DNA of 64,000 bases from Flavobacterium sp. UBA7680 (lineage in GTDB: Bacteria > Bacteroidota > Bacteroidia > Flavobacteriales > Flavobacteriaceae). A program made the position numbers and the translations under genes. This document shows, one piece after another, positions 24,878 to 33,572 of this stretch. Numbering within the stretch: the first letter of the stretch is position 1; each line of letters begins with the position of its first letter. Below the pieces are notes generated by a model, which saw only the letters and a list, made by a program, of their open reading frames with translations, did not search any database and was not told where the DNA came from. The stretch is from the NCBI RefSeq assembly GCF_002482975.1, contig NZ_DLHA01000028.1, positions 289,235 through 353,234 on the forward strand. The letters run 5' to 3'.

Positions 24878-25636
24878 CTATCTCGTAAAAACCAAATGAT
24901 TTCCTTTCGAAAGATTCGCATCAAAATGATATCCTTCGTAATTAAAACCTTTTAAGTCATCAATAGTTTCTGCATTTGTATCAATAATATAACGAACCAT
25001 CATACCTCTCGCCTTTTTTGCAAAGAAGCTGATCATTTTTAATTTTCCGTCTTTGTAATCTTTGAAATCCGGAGTAATTACAGGAACTTTTAAGGCTTTT
25101 ACATCAACTGCCGAAAAATATTCGTTACTGGCTAAATTCACGAACAACTCCCCTTTTGTCAATTCTTTATTTAAAGCTTTTGTAACAACGGGTTTCCAAA
25201 ATTCATGCAGGTTTTTATAATCTCCAACAGGTAATTTTGTTCCCATTTCTAAACGGTACGCCTGCATTAAATCAAGCGGTTTTAAAACGCCGTAAAGTCC
25301 AGATAGAATTCTAAGTTTATTTTGAAGAACATCTAATTTTTCTAACGGAATTGAATAAGCATCTAAACCTGTATAAACATCTCCATCAAAAGTATAAACT
25401 GCGGGACGGGCATTTTCAACCGTAAATGGTGTTTTCCAGTCTTGGTTTCGTTTCCAGTTTAAATCAGCAAGTTTGTCTGAAATTGACATTAAATGGGATA
25501 ATTCAGCAGGCTTTTTTCCTTTTAGTATTTTATGAACCTGACGCGCTTCTTTTAAAAATAAAGGTTCAGTATGTTGAGCAGTAGGTAATTCTTTTTCGAA
25601 ATTCAGTGATTTCGCCGGCGATATAACAATTTTCAT
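24878..25636 (-). CDS. yaaA: Peroxide stress protein YaaA
   Basis: 252 residues, full length for the YaaA (DUF328/UPF0246) family. The N-terminal MKIVISPAKSLNFE and the segments SDKLADLNWKRNQDW, FDGDVYTGLDA, LRILSGLYGVLKPLDLMQAYRLEMG and FFAKKARGMMVRYI are all family signatures. In E. coli YaaA lowers free iron and protects against peroxide, and the fold binds DNA. Single gene with its own promoter; convergent with the efflux operon. Confidence 0.92.
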   Translation of the reverse strand: MKIVISPAKSLNFEKELPTAQHTEPLFLKEARQVHKILKGKKPAELSHLMSISDKLADLNWKRNQDWKTPFTVENARPAVYTFDGDVYTGLDAYSIPLEKLDVLQNKLRILSGLYGVLKPLDLMQAYRLEMGTKLPVGDYKNLHEFWKPVVTKALNKELTKGELFVNLASNEYFSAVDVKALKVPVITPDFKDYKDGKLKMISFFAKKARGMMVRYIIDTNAETIDDLKGFNYEGYHFDANLSKGNHLVFTR

Positions 25637-25656
25637 TTGTGCATTTTTATATGATT

Positions 25657-25664
25657 CAAAAATA
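25657..25664 (-). promoter_or_regulatory. Putative -7 promoter element of yaaA
   Basis: On the minus strand this reads TATTTTTG, matching TAnnTTTG, 20 bases before the yaaA ATG. Confidence 0.5.
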
Positions 25665-25727
25665 CAAATTGAATTTTTAAAAATATGTTATTGCAATTGA
25701 TTTGTTTTATTGTTGTATAATTTTTTT

Positions 25728-25889
25728 TGCCACGAATTTCACGAATTTTCACGAATTATTCTTTCACATAGATTGCGAAGATTTTTGCCACAGATTAAAA
25801 AGATTTTCACAGATTTTTTTAATCCTTTTAATCCTTATAATCTGTGACAGAAAAAAAATAATTCGTGAAAATTCGTGTAATTCGTGGCA
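25728..25889. repeat. Nested palindrome: F9a element inside an F9b element
   Basis: The outer arms begin TGCCACGAATTTCACG and end GTGTAATTCGTGGCA. Inside lies a different inverted pair built on CACAGATT / AATCTGTG. It fills much of the 409-nt gap between yaaA and the CCA gene. An open frame across it (25702-25908) has the composition of the repeat and is not a gene. A TAAATTTG at 25981-25988 could be a promoter for the next gene. Confidence 0.85.
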
Positions 25890-26045
25890 GCCCTTTCTCA
25901 ATTCATAAAAATCAACCTGTCAAAATGTGAAATTGTTCAAAAAAGTGAGCGATAGATTATAATAGGGATTTTCTATGTTGTAAATTTGCATGCATTTCAT
26001 TTCTTCGAAAATTGAAATCATCTTTATTCAAAAATTAGTGAATTC

Positions 26046-27476
26046 GTGGCTATACAAACAAATTATAAAACTGCTTTACAAAACAAAATCTTCGATATTA
26101 TTTCGAAAGCTTCTCAGGAATTAAATGTAGACTCTTATGTGATAGGAGGTTTCGTTCGTGATTTGCTTTTAAACCGAGGTTCTAAAAAAGATATCGATGT
26201 TGTAGCAGTTGGAAGCGGCATCGAATTAGCGCTTAAAGTTTCTAGTTTATTACCAAACAAACCAAAAGTTCAGGTTTTTAAAACTTACGGAACTGCAATG
26301 CTTCGTTTTGAAGATACCGATATTGAATTTGTGGGTGCCCGAAAAGAATCTTATAATTTCGACAGCCGAAATCCGATTGTAGAAAACGGGACGCTTCAGG
26401 ATGATCAAAATCGTCGTGATTTTACGATTAACGCTTTGGCTTTATCTCTAAATAAAAACAACTTCGGAGATCTTTTAGATCCGTTTAATGGATTGGCGCA
26501 TTTAGAAAGTAAAACAATCAAAACACCTTTAGATCCGGATATTACCTATTCTGATGATCCGCTGCGAATGCTTCGAGCGATTCGTTTTGCCACGCAGTTG
26601 AATTTTGAAATTGAAGAAAATTCTTTGAATGCGATTACCAAAAATGCTGATCGTATCAAGATTATTTCAGGCGAAAGAATTGTAGACGAATTAAACAAAA
26701 TTCTTTCTACACCAAAACCGTCAACCGGATTTTTACTTTTATACAAAACCGGACTTTTAGATTTAATCTTACCTGAATTAACTGCATTGAATCAGGTAGA
26801 AGAAATTGAAGGTCATACACATAAAAACAACTTTTACCATACACTTGAAGTAGTTGACAACATTTGCCCAAATACGGATGATGTTTGGTTACGTTGGTCA
26901 GCTTTATTGCATGATATTGGAAAAGCGCCCACAAAACGTTTCAACAAAAAACAAGGCTGGACTTTTCACGGACATGAATTTTTGGGTGGAAAAATGGCTA
27001 AAAAGATATTCGAACGTTTACATATGCCGTTGAATCACAAAATGAAATTTGTGCAAAAAATGGTTATCATGAGTTCACGTCCGATTGTTTTGGCACAGGA
27101 TATTGTAACCGACAGCGCAGTTCGTCGTTTAGTTTTTGATGCTGGTGAAGATGTTGAGGATTTAATGACATTATGTGAAGCTGATATTACGACCAAAAAC
27201 CCAGCGAAGTTTAAGAAATATCATAAAAACTTTGAAATTGTTCGCAAGAAAATTGTTGAAGTTGAAGAACGCGATCACGTTCGTAATTTTCAGCCGCCGA
27301 TTTCCGGTGAAGAAATTATGGAAATGTTCGATTTGAAGCCTTCTCGTGAAATTGGAGTTTTAAAAGAAGCTGTAAAAGAAGCTATTTTAGAAGGTGATAT
27401 TCCGAATGAATATCAGGCTGCGTATGATTTTGTGATTAAAAGAGCTGCGAAGTTAAACTTAACTCTTAAGAAATAG
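26046..27476 (+). CDS. CCA tRNA nucleotidyltransferase (poly A polymerase head plus HD domain)
   Basis: 476 residues, starting at GTG 26046, which gives the family N-terminus; no suitable ATG. The class II nucleotidyltransferase signature GGFVRDLLLNRGSKKDIDVV holds the two catalytic Asp. RRDFTINALAL and DPLRMLRAIRFA follow. The HD domain has HTLEVVDN and LLHDIGKAPTKRF. It adds or repairs the 3' CCA of tRNAs; the tRNA-Glu gene at the end of this window lacks an encoded CCA, so it would need this enzyme. Confidence 0.93.
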   Translation: MAIQTNYKTALQNKIFDIISKASQELNVDSYVIGGFVRDLLLNRGSKKDIDVVAVGSGIELALKVSSLLPNKPKVQVFKTYGTAMLRFEDTDIEFVGARKESYNFDSRNPIVENGTLQDDQNRRDFTINALALSLNKNNFGDLLDPFNGLAHLESKTIKTPLDPDITYSDDPLRMLRAIRFATQLNFEIEENSLNAITKNADRIKIISGERIVDELNKILSTPKPSTGFLLLYKTGLLDLILPELTALNQVEEIEGHTHKNNFYHTLEVVDNICPNTDDVWLRWSALLHDIGKAPTKRFNKKQGWTFHGHEFLGGKMAKKIFERLHMPLNHKMKFVQKMVIMSSRPIVLAQDIVTDSAVRRLVFDAGEDVEDLMTLCEADITTKNPAKFKKYHKNFEIVRKKIVEVEERDHVRNFQPPISGEEIMEMFDLKPSREIGVLKEAVKEAILEGDIPNEYQAAYDFVIKRAAKLNLTLKK

Positions 27477-27477
27477 T

Positions 27478-27846
27478 ATGGATCTTTTAGGTGGAATTTT
27501 TATATCTATATTATTGCTAATAATTATTTATTCAAATTTTATTTTTTTTAAGGGATTTAAGAAGACTGGAGAAAAACATATCAAACACAAATTATTTTAC
27601 TTTTTAATGTCTGTTATTATTCCTTCTTCAGTAATTTTTCTTGTTGCTGCTCTTTTAACTAGTCCTGCTTTAATTGAAATGTCGAGTTTAAGAACTGATA
27701 TGAATGATAAAATTTCCAGGATTATCTTCGGAAGCGTAATATTTGCTCCAAGTATTTTAATCAATATATATTTCTCGAAATTCTACTTAAAAAGAATTTC
27801 CAAAACAAAAAAGACAAACGAAATCGAATTAATCGGAAAAGAATGA
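27478..27846 (+). CDS. Small membrane protein of unknown function
   Basis: 122 residues with three likely membrane segments (about 5-25, 40-62 and 80-98) and a basic C-terminus rich in Lys. It starts one base after the CCA gene stop and overlaps ctaA by four bases, so it is probably co-transcribed and translationally coupled with both. I do not recognise the family; a link with heme A synthesis or the cytochrome oxidase membrane complex is only a guess from position. Confidence 0.7.
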   Translation: MDLLGGIFISILLLIIIYSNFIFFKGFKKTGEKHIKHKLFYFLMSVIIPSSVIFLVAALLTSPALIEMSSLRTDMNDKISRIIFGSVIFAPSILINIYFSKFYLKRISKTKKTNEIELIGKE

Positions 27847-28868
27847 AAAAAGAGAATAAATCAGTAATCATTTGGTTGCTATCAGGTTGTGTTTTATTAT
27901 TTTTAATGGTTGTCGTGGGCGGAATCACACGTTTAACCAATTCAGGTTTATCAATGACGGACTGGCATTTGGTTACCGACACATTTCCGCCATTAACTGA
28001 TGCAAAATGGCAGGCTGCTTTTGATGAGTATAAAAAATTTCCTGAGTACCAAAAAATCAATATTCACAACGATTTTCAATTAGCAGATTATAAATTCATT
28101 TATTTCTGGGAATGGTTTCACCGCTTCATCGGTCGTATAATTGGATTGGTTTTCTTTGTTCCGTTTGTTTACTTCTTAATCAGAAAGAAATTAGATACGC
28201 CAACAATTAAAAAATGTATCGTCCTTTTGGCAATGGGAGCGTTTCAGGGATTTTTAGGTTGGTTTATGGTTCGAAGCGGGTTAATCGATAATCCGGATGT
28301 AAGTCATTTTAGACTCTCATTACACTTAACTTTTGCCTTTATCACTTTCGCTTATACACTTTGGGTTGCGCTGGATTTGATTTATCCTGAAAGAAATATC
28401 AATAAAATATTACCGCTTCGCAAAATCGCCAGATATGCTTTAGTCGCTTTATTAATTCAAATTATTTATGGCGGATTTGTTGCCGGACTAAATGCCGGAT
28501 TAATTCATAATCACTGGCCTTTAATGAGCGATGGAGAGTTTATTCACGAATCGGTTTTTATTGAGCAGTCTAGTTTGATTAAGAATTTAATTGAAGGGAA
28601 AAGTGGCGTTCAGTTTGTACACAGAACTTTTGCTTATTTTGTAGTTGGGATTATTCTTTTTCTTTTTTTCAAAAGCAAAAAATATACGCTTACCAATACG
28701 CAGGCAAACGGAATCAATACTTTAGTAGTTTTTGTTTTTATACAATTCCTTCTTGGTGTTTTTACTTTATTATACAGCGTGCCTTTGGCTTTAGGATTAA
28801 TTCACCAAATTATGGCGTTTTTCCTTTTGAGTGCCATGACATATACATTGCACCGATTGAGCAAATAA
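27843..28868 (+). CDS. ctaA: Heme A synthase, COX15/CtaA family
   Basis: 341 residues with eight membrane helices. VVVGGITRLTNSGLSMTDW is the family N-terminal signature, and heme-ligand histidines occur in EWFHRFIGR, HLTFAF, VQFVHRTFAY and LGLIHQIMAF. Alphaproteobacterial/mitochondrial COX15 type by the N-terminal motif. It oxidises heme O to heme A for cytochrome aa3-type oxidases. Followed by a terminator. Confidence 0.93.
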   Translation: MKKENKSVIIWLLSGCVLLFLMVVVGGITRLTNSGLSMTDWHLVTDTFPPLTDAKWQAAFDEYKKFPEYQKINIHNDFQLADYKFIYFWEWFHRFIGRIIGLVFFVPFVYFLIRKKLDTPTIKKCIVLLAMGAFQGFLGWFMVRSGLIDNPDVSHFRLSLHLTFAFITFAYTLWVALDLIYPERNINKILPLRKIARYALVALLIQIIYGGFVAGLNAGLIHNHWPLMSDGEFIHESVFIEQSSLIKNLIEGKSGVQFVHRTFAYFVVGIILFLFFKSKKYTLTNTQANGINTLVVFVFIQFLLGVFTLLYSVPLALGLIHQIMAFFLLSAMTYTLHRLSK

Positions 28869-28890
28869 TGTTTTGAATTAAAATAAAATA

Positions 28891-28920
28891 AAAAAGAGCC
28901 GAAAAATTTCGGCTCTTTTT
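28891..28920 (+). terminator. Terminator after ctaA
   Basis: Perfect stem AAAAAGAGCCGAAA / TTTCGGCTCTTTTT with a 2-nt loop, 22 bases after the ctaA stop. Confidence 0.88.
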
Positions 28921-28968
28921 TATTTTATGTGTTTGGTTAATTGCGGCGAAATGATCATGTCATAAAAA

Positions 28969-29014
28969 GTTCCGAAGGAACGATCTATATTGTAGAGACG
29001 GATTTCAATCCGTC
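28969..29014. repeat. Two short hairpins, family F6
   Basis: GTTCC-GAA-GGAAC at 28969-28981 closes on a GAA loop. GACGGATT / AATCCGTC at 28997-29014 has a TC centre, like the GGTTTCAACC family. From memory both texts recur between genes in Bacteroidota genomes. They lie between convergent ctaA and the LytTR gene. Confidence 0.7.
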
Positions 29015-29043
29015 AGAGGTGAATTCATTTAAAAAAATCTATT

Positions 29044-29811
29044 TTACCCCAACCAGGTTTTAAAATCCTGCACTTTTTCACGGCTTACAATAACCTCATC
29101 TTCTTTGTAAGTTGGTAAAATTACTTTTAAACGAGAATTGGTATACACCTGAATTTCTTTAATTGCCTGAAGCGGAACAATAAATTTTCTGCTTACGCGG
29201 AAGAAATCTTTTTTGTCTAATTCCTGCTCCAGAATCTCTAAAGTCGAATCGATTAAATAATTTCGATTGTCGTATGTATGAATATATGTACCTTTGTTTT
29301 CGCTAAAAAAACATTCAATTTCTTCTGTAGTAATTACTTTTAAGTGCTGACCAATTTTAACTGTAAATCTCTTTTTATAAACTTTCTCAAAAGGATTTGA
29401 CAACATTTGGCGGATCTGCTCAAAATCAAGCTGCAGATTTTGAGTTTCTGAACTTGGTTTTGGCAAGCGTGTTTTAAATTTAGTAACCGCCACTTCAAGA
29501 TCGTCTTCGTCAATTGGTTTAAGAAGATAATCGATACTATTTAATTTGAATGCTTTTAAGGCATACTCATCATAAGCTGTTGTAAAAATAATGGCGCTTT
29601 TGATATCAATTTTTTCAAAAATTTCAAACGATAAACCATCTGACAATTGAATATCCAGAAAAATCAAATCCGGATGATCGTTATTGCTAAACCAATGAAG
29701 TGATTCTTCTACAGAATGTAACATTGTTTTTACAGCAATATCTAACTTTTCAAGCTTTCGCTGTAATAATCGCGCAGCTGGTTTTTCGTCTTCTATAATT
29801 AATGTGGTCAT
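29044..29811 (-). CDS. LytTR family response regulator
   Basis: 255 residues. The receiver domain holds the acidic pair in IIEDEK, phospho-acceptor Asp53 in LIFLDIQLSDG and Lys in LLKPIDEDD. The C-terminal LytTR DNA-binding domain covers about residues 150-255 (FTVKIGQHLKVI, FFRVSRKFIVPLQAI). It is last in the minus-strand cluster, with the partner kinase at 31516-32874 and five 2TM genes between them. It likely controls this cluster. Confidence 0.92.
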   Translation of the reverse strand: MTTLIIEDEKPAARLLQRKLEKLDIAVKTMLHSVEESLHWFSNNDHPDLIFLDIQLSDGLSFEIFEKIDIKSAIIFTTAYDEYALKAFKLNSIDYLLKPIDEDDLEVAVTKFKTRLPKPSSETQNLQLDFEQIRQMLSNPFEKVYKKRFTVKIGQHLKVITTEEIECFFSENKGTYIHTYDNRNYLIDSTLEILEQELDKKDFFRVSRKFIVPLQAIKEIQVYTNSRLKVILPTYKEDEVIVSREKVQDFKTWLG

Positions 29812-29851
29812 TGACTAATGTGCAAAATTTGAAAAAAAATATAATTTAAAA

Positions 29852-30223
29852 TTACTCCCATTTATTCTTATTCTGAGCTTCTCTCTCCATATATTTTTTA
29901 ATTTTTTTGTCCTCCCAATCTTTATTGAAAAAAAGATCAGGTCCAAAAACTGAAAATGCATGAATGGCTAAAGCAATACCCCAATAAAATGCTGTTGAAT
30001 AGACTTCCCATTCTCTAAAGTTTCTAATTTCAAAATGATTCCCTATAAAGCCTCTGCTATTCAAACTAGAAATAATGATAATCGCATTTACGATAAGGTA
30101 AACCTTCAAATGCGAATAAAAGCCTTTTATTCTTTTTACTTTTCTGTATGCTATATTGTAACTTTCATCTGTACTAAATTCATGTGCATAATCTTCGTAC
30201 ATGCGTCTTCTAAATCGTCCCAT
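29852..30223 (-). CDS. 2TM domain protein, divergent copy
   Basis: 123 residues. A short basic N-terminus is followed by the 2TM domain: AYRKVKRIKGFYSHLKVYLIVNAIIII, a loop rich in Arg/Phe/Glu, a second membrane segment (AFYWGIALAIHAFSVFG) and the shared tail KDWEDKKIKKYMEREAQNKNKWE. It has the same plan as the four upstream genes but a longer inter-helix loop. Inner membrane, function unknown. Starts 15 nt after the previous gene. Confidence 0.85.
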   Translation of the reverse strand: MGRFRRRMYEDYAHEFSTDESYNIAYRKVKRIKGFYSHLKVYLIVNAIIIISSLNSRGFIGNHFEIRNFREWEVYSTAFYWGIALAIHAFSVFGPDLFFNKDWEDKKIKKYMEREAQNKNKWE

Positions 30224-30238
30224 TTTTATTGAATTAAA

Positions 30239-30544
30239 TTATTGCCATTTATTTTTATTCTCTTTTTCTTTCTCCATCAATTCTTTGATTTTTCTTTCTT
30301 CCCAATCTTTACCTAAAACCGGAAATACTTCAAAAACCTTTAATCCGTGAAAAAGAACTCCAACTCCCCACCACAATAAGGGCCAGAAAAACCATAAATA
30401 TTCTGGTGATGTCCATAAATTAATGACAATCAAAATAATATTAACACCAATATAAGAGGTAAGATTAGCATAAAAGCCTTTTATATTTTCTACTTTCTTT
30501 TTTGCAAGATAGTATCTGTCTTCTTCGTTATATTTTATTTCCAT
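30239..30544 (-). CDS. 2TM domain protein, subfamily A
   Basis: 101 residues from the ATG at 30544; an earlier in-frame ATG at 30556 overlaps the previous gene's C-terminal codons. The start is two bases after the previous stop (junction TAATCATGGA). RYYLAKKKVENIKGFYANLTSY leads into two hydrophobic helices around SPEYLWFFWPLLWWG, then KDWEERKIKELMEKEKENKNKW. Close to the 31211-31513 protein and to the kinase tail. Confidence 0.87.
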   Translation of the reverse strand: MEIKYNEEDRYYLAKKKVENIKGFYANLTSYIGVNIILIVINLWTSPEYLWFFWPLLWWGVGVLFHGLKVFEVFPVLGKDWEERKIKELMEKEKENKNKWQ

Positions 30545-30546
30545 GA

Positions 30547-30876
30547 TTACACCCATTTTTGTTTTTTTTGTCTTTTCTCTAAAATACTTTTCAGTTTACG
30601 TTCTTCCCATTCATTTCCCAGAATTTTAAAAGAAACAAATAAATCAATTGCAGAACATACAAATACCGAACTCCAAATTACCATTACAACATCGTTTAAA
30701 AAGTTTAGTGGAAAAAAGTTCAACGGAGCTCCATAATATTCCTTTAACACAAAAGCTGTTAATCCTGCTGCAAACATTAAAGCATGTATATAAAAGGATC
30801 TTAGTCTAACTACTTTTCTTCTAAAGATTTGCTCGAACTCCAATTTTTCTCTTTCATTGTTACAATTCGTTTCCAT
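30547..30876 (-). CDS. 2TM domain protein, subfamily B (second copy)
   Basis: 109 residues from ATG 30876, two bases after the preceding stop. Subfamily B has a distinct core: RKVVRLRSFYIHALMFAAG, LNFFPLNFLNDVVMVIW, then GNEWEERKLKSILEKRQKKQKW. It is clearly paralogous to its neighbour at 30879-31208 (FPLQ/FPLN loop, EWEERKL tail), which suggests a local duplication. Confidence 0.87.
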   Translation of the reverse strand: METNCNNEREKLEFEQIFRRKVVRLRSFYIHALMFAAGLTAFVLKEYYGAPLNFFPLNFLNDVVMVIWSSVFVCSAIDLFVSFKILGNEWEERKLKSILEKRQKKQKWV

Positions 30877-30878
30877 GA

Positions 30879-31208
30879 TTACTCCCATTTTTGTACTTTA
30901 TTTTTCTTTTCTAATAGGCTTCTCAACTTTCGTTCTTCCCATTCTCGACCAAGAAATTTATAAGAAACCACCATATCAATTACACAGCTGATGTAAACTG
31001 CCGTCCAAAGACTCATTACAACTCCGTTTATAAATTGAAAAGGGAAAGAATGCAAAGGCAATTCTGTAAATTCTTTCAAAAGATAAACAGCTAAAGCAAT
31101 GATGTAAAAAAATGTGTATTTATAAAATGATTTCAGTTTAGCTACTTTTTTACTTGCTAATTGCTGTAATTCATTTTCTTCGATATTATTAGTAGAATTG
31201 TTTTCCAT
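30879..31208 (-). CDS. 2TM domain protein, subfamily B (first copy)
   Basis: 109 residues from ATG 31208, again two bases after the upstream stop. The core SKKVAKLKSFYKYTFFYII and LPLHSFPFQFINGVVMSLW, and the tail GREWEERKLRSLLEKKNKVQKW, mark it as the sister of the next gene. Two membrane helices, cytoplasmic tail rich in Lys/Arg/Glu. Confidence 0.87.
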   Translation of the reverse strand: MENNSTNNIEENELQQLASKKVAKLKSFYKYTFFYIIALAVYLLKEFTELPLHSFPFQFINGVVMSLWTAVYISCVIDMVVSYKFLGREWEERKLRSLLEKKNKVQKWE

Positions 31209-31210
31209 GA

Positions 31211-31513
31211 TTACTCCCATTTTTGTTTTGGATTTTCTTTGTCTAAAATTGCCTGAATTTTTCGTTCTTCCCAGTCTTTATTAAAAATTGGAGAGAAATT
31301 AAAAGCTTTCATTCCGTGTAAAATTATCGGAACTGCCCATCCCAGTACAGAATATAAACACCATAAATAACCTGGCGAAGTCATAAGATTTACTACAATA
31401 ACTATGGGATTGCAAAGAAGATAAACCGTTAAATGCTGATAAAACTTCTTAATTTCAACCACTTTTTTCTGAGCTTCATAATAACGTTCTCCTTTATTAT
31501 AATTTGGTTCCAT
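31211..31513 (-). CDS. 2TM domain protein, subfamily A
   Basis: 100 residues from ATG 31513, two bases after the histidine kinase stop; a longer frame from 31579 would overlap the kinase gene by 64 bases and is rejected. ERYYEAQKKVVEIKKFYQHLTVYLL, then SPGYLWCLYSVLGWAVPIILHGMKAF and KDWEERKIQAILDKENPKQKW. This is closest in plan to the 2TM domain fused to the kinase. Confidence 0.87.
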   Translation of the reverse strand: MEPNYNKGERYYEAQKKVVEIKKFYQHLTVYLLCNPIVIVVNLMTSPGYLWCLYSVLGWAVPIILHGMKAFNFSPIFNKDWEERKIQAILDKENPKQKWE

Positions 31514-31515
31514 GA

Positions 31516-32874
31516 TTATTTCCAGTTTTTCTGTTGGTTTTCTTTTTCTAAAATCTCCCTGATTTTTCGTTCTTCCCAATCAGAGCTGTATCCAAATACT
31601 TTAAAAGCATGCATCACAACTCCAAATCCCCAACCTAAAGCCGAAAACCAAAACCACTGAAATCCAGGAGAGTACGTTAAATTTACAAAAATTAAGCACG
31701 GAATCACACAACAATATGAAATTACGTTTGCATAAAATCCTTTTAATTCTTCTACTCTCTTTTTTGCTCTGAAATAAGCTTTAGTTTCGTCGCTATAATC
31801 TGCACTTGTTTCCATAACTGTAATTTGTTTGGTTAAAATTGGAATTTTAACCGTGAAATTTTTCTCGTTTTGTTCCACTATAACTTTCCTGTTCGTTACA
31901 ATTTCGTAGCGGTTTACAATGTTCTGCAGCCCTACTCCTTGTCTATCTTGCAATACTTCTTTCTTTTGAAAATCATTTTGAATTGCCAAATAATCTCCAT
32001 CAATAAAAATCCTGATGTGCAGCGGTTTTTGCTCGCTTACTACATTATGCTTTACTGTATTTTCAAGCAGAAGCTGTAACGATAACGGAACCACTTTTGC
32101 GTCTGGGTTAATATCTGTTGCAGGTAATTCATAAAACAAACTATTCTCAAAACGCATTTTCAGTAAATTCATGTACGTTTTTGCAAACGACAATTCATCT
32201 TCTACCGAAACCAATTCTTTGTCTTTTTGTTCTAAAACATATCGATAAATTTTAGATAATGAAGTCGTAAAACGCTGTGCATTATCCGGATTTTCTTCGA
32301 TTAAAGAACTAAGAACGTTTAAACTATTAAAAAGAAAATGCGGGTCAATCTGATTTTTTAAACTCTCGAATTTAGCACTTGCCGTTCCCGCAATAATCTT
32401 TTGTTGTGTGATTTCAAATTTTGATGCTTGTTTCCATTTTACCATAAAACTTCGCGCCTGCATAAAAGTAGAAACCGCTAAAGCCAGCATGATATAAAAC
32501 ATATGCACCCAAACCATTCGCTCGCTGAAAAACTTTTCTAACGAAACATTTTGAAGAATAACATAGATGTAATAATTTATTCCTAAAACTACCGGAACCG
32601 TGTACAAAACTGTAACTAAAATTCCGTAATACACCCTTAGGTTTGTCTGCTCTAACCAATCCCATTTTTTGTCTAACAGCACATTAAGATAACCGTTGCC
32701 AAAACCTACCAGGAAAGAATAAAGACAGCTTATAAAAAAAGTAATAAGAACGTTTTGAACATTTAAGTCATCTCCTAAACAAGCTGAAAATATTACGGTA
32801 AAGATCATAGAAATCTTAAACGAAACTATGGTTCCGCTTTTTAAATCTGCATATACATTTCTATTGTCTTTCAT
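31516..32874 (-). CDS. LytS-type sensor histidine kinase with a C-terminal 2TM domain
   Basis: 452 residues. About four N-terminal membrane segments (residues 15-145) are followed by a His_kinase domain with the phospho-acceptor in QIDPHFLFNSLN (His about residue 177), then an ATPase region (LSLQLLLENTVKHN, GVGLQNIVNRYE). From about residue 355 a 2TM domain is fused on: KAYFRAKKRVEELKGFYANVISY, a second helix near SPGFQWFWFSALGWGFG, and the tail SDWEERKIREILEKENQQKNW. The pairing with the LytTR regulator and the five free 2TM copies suggests that 2TM units modulate or cluster the kinase, which is inference. Confidence 0.9.
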   Translation of the reverse strand: MKDNRNVYADLKSGTIVSFKISMIFTVIFSACLGDDLNVQNVLITFFISCLYSFLVGFGNGYLNVLLDKKWDWLEQTNLRVYYGILVTVLYTVPVVLGINYYIYVILQNVSLEKFFSERMVWVHMFYIMLALAVSTFMQARSFMVKWKQASKFEITQQKIIAGTASAKFESLKNQIDPHFLFNSLNVLSSLIEENPDNAQRFTTSLSKIYRYVLEQKDKELVSVEDELSFAKTYMNLLKMRFENSLFYELPATDINPDAKVVPLSLQLLLENTVKHNVVSEQKPLHIRIFIDGDYLAIQNDFQKKEVLQDRQGVGLQNIVNRYEIVTNRKVIVEQNEKNFTVKIPILTKQITVMETSADYSDETKAYFRAKKRVEELKGFYANVISYCCVIPCLIFVNLTYSPGFQWFWFSALGWGFGVVMHAFKVFGYSSDWEERKIREILEKENQQKNWK

Positions 32875-32899
32875 TATAATAATCTAGCTTATATTAGTT

Positions 32900-33523
32900 T
32901 TATTTTTTACAGTTTTTTTGAGCTTCTAAAGCTCTGTCTAATCCCCATTTAGGAGAAAAAGGAGTTTCTGGTTTAAAAGTAGCAAAAAGTTCTACAGCTT
33001 TATCAACTTGAGCACAAAGTGGTTTTGTATCAACACCTGTCCATTTTGCACCGCCTATTTGGTAATCAGCTTCACCAAAAACAATTCTTGGGTTGTTTGG
33101 GTCGATCGCTTTTCCTTTTGCATAAGCTTCCATTACTTTAGCCGAATATTTCATTCCGTTTGTCATTGGGTCAGCCACAACATATCCTGTATAAATTAAA
33201 GCTTGCAAAGCATAAAGTTCTGCATTGTTTTGATCTTTTATAAATTCAATATCTAATGCGTCTTGCGCTTTTGTCAATAACAAATCAATTTTTGTTTTGT
33301 CTTTTTCAGTAAAAACCGCTGTTGCATTCATTAAAGCAATATAATAATTTGGCAGATAACTGGTTTTATCAGCAGAAGCAATTCTTTCAAATAATGCCGA
33401 AGCTTCTGTAGTTTTGCCTTCTTTCCAAAGTGCAAAGGCTTTAGTCATTCCTTGCTCAAATTGAGTTTGAGCTGAACTTATTACTACAACAAATAATGCG
33501 ATTAACGTGATGATTTTTTTCAT
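32900..33523 (-). CDS. Secreted TPR-like protein of unknown function
   Basis: 207 residues with a signal peptide (about 1-18, ending SSAQ). The mature part has helical repeats resembling tetratricopeptides: ALWKEGKTTEASALFERIAS, then IDLLLTKAQDAL, then NNAELYALQALIYTGYVV, ending ALEAQKNCKK. Location periplasmic. It lies 25 nt upstream of the kinase gene in the same direction, so it could be an accessory to the sensor system. Confidence 0.78.
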   Translation of the reverse strand: MKKIITLIALFVVVISSAQTQFEQGMTKAFALWKEGKTTEASALFERIASADKTSYLPNYYIALMNATAVFTEKDKTKIDLLLTKAQDALDIEFIKDQNNAELYALQALIYTGYVVADPMTNGMKYSAKVMEAYAKGKAIDPNNPRIVFGEADYQIGGAKWTGVDTKPLCAQVDKAVELFATFKPETPFSPKWGLDRALEAQKNCKK

Positions 33524-33572
33524 TTTATAAGTAATTTAAATAGTTATTTTGATTTGTTTGTTAGTTACTAAT

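Noticed and set aside
25702..25908. Open frame of 68 codons between yaaA and the CCA gene
   Set aside because: It lies wholly in the nested F9 repeat and its translation just reads the repeated words; no start signal or family resemblance.
31514..31579. Longer N-terminus for the first free 2TM protein
   Set aside because: It would overlap the kinase gene by 64 bases, and all neighbouring copies start two bases after the preceding stop.
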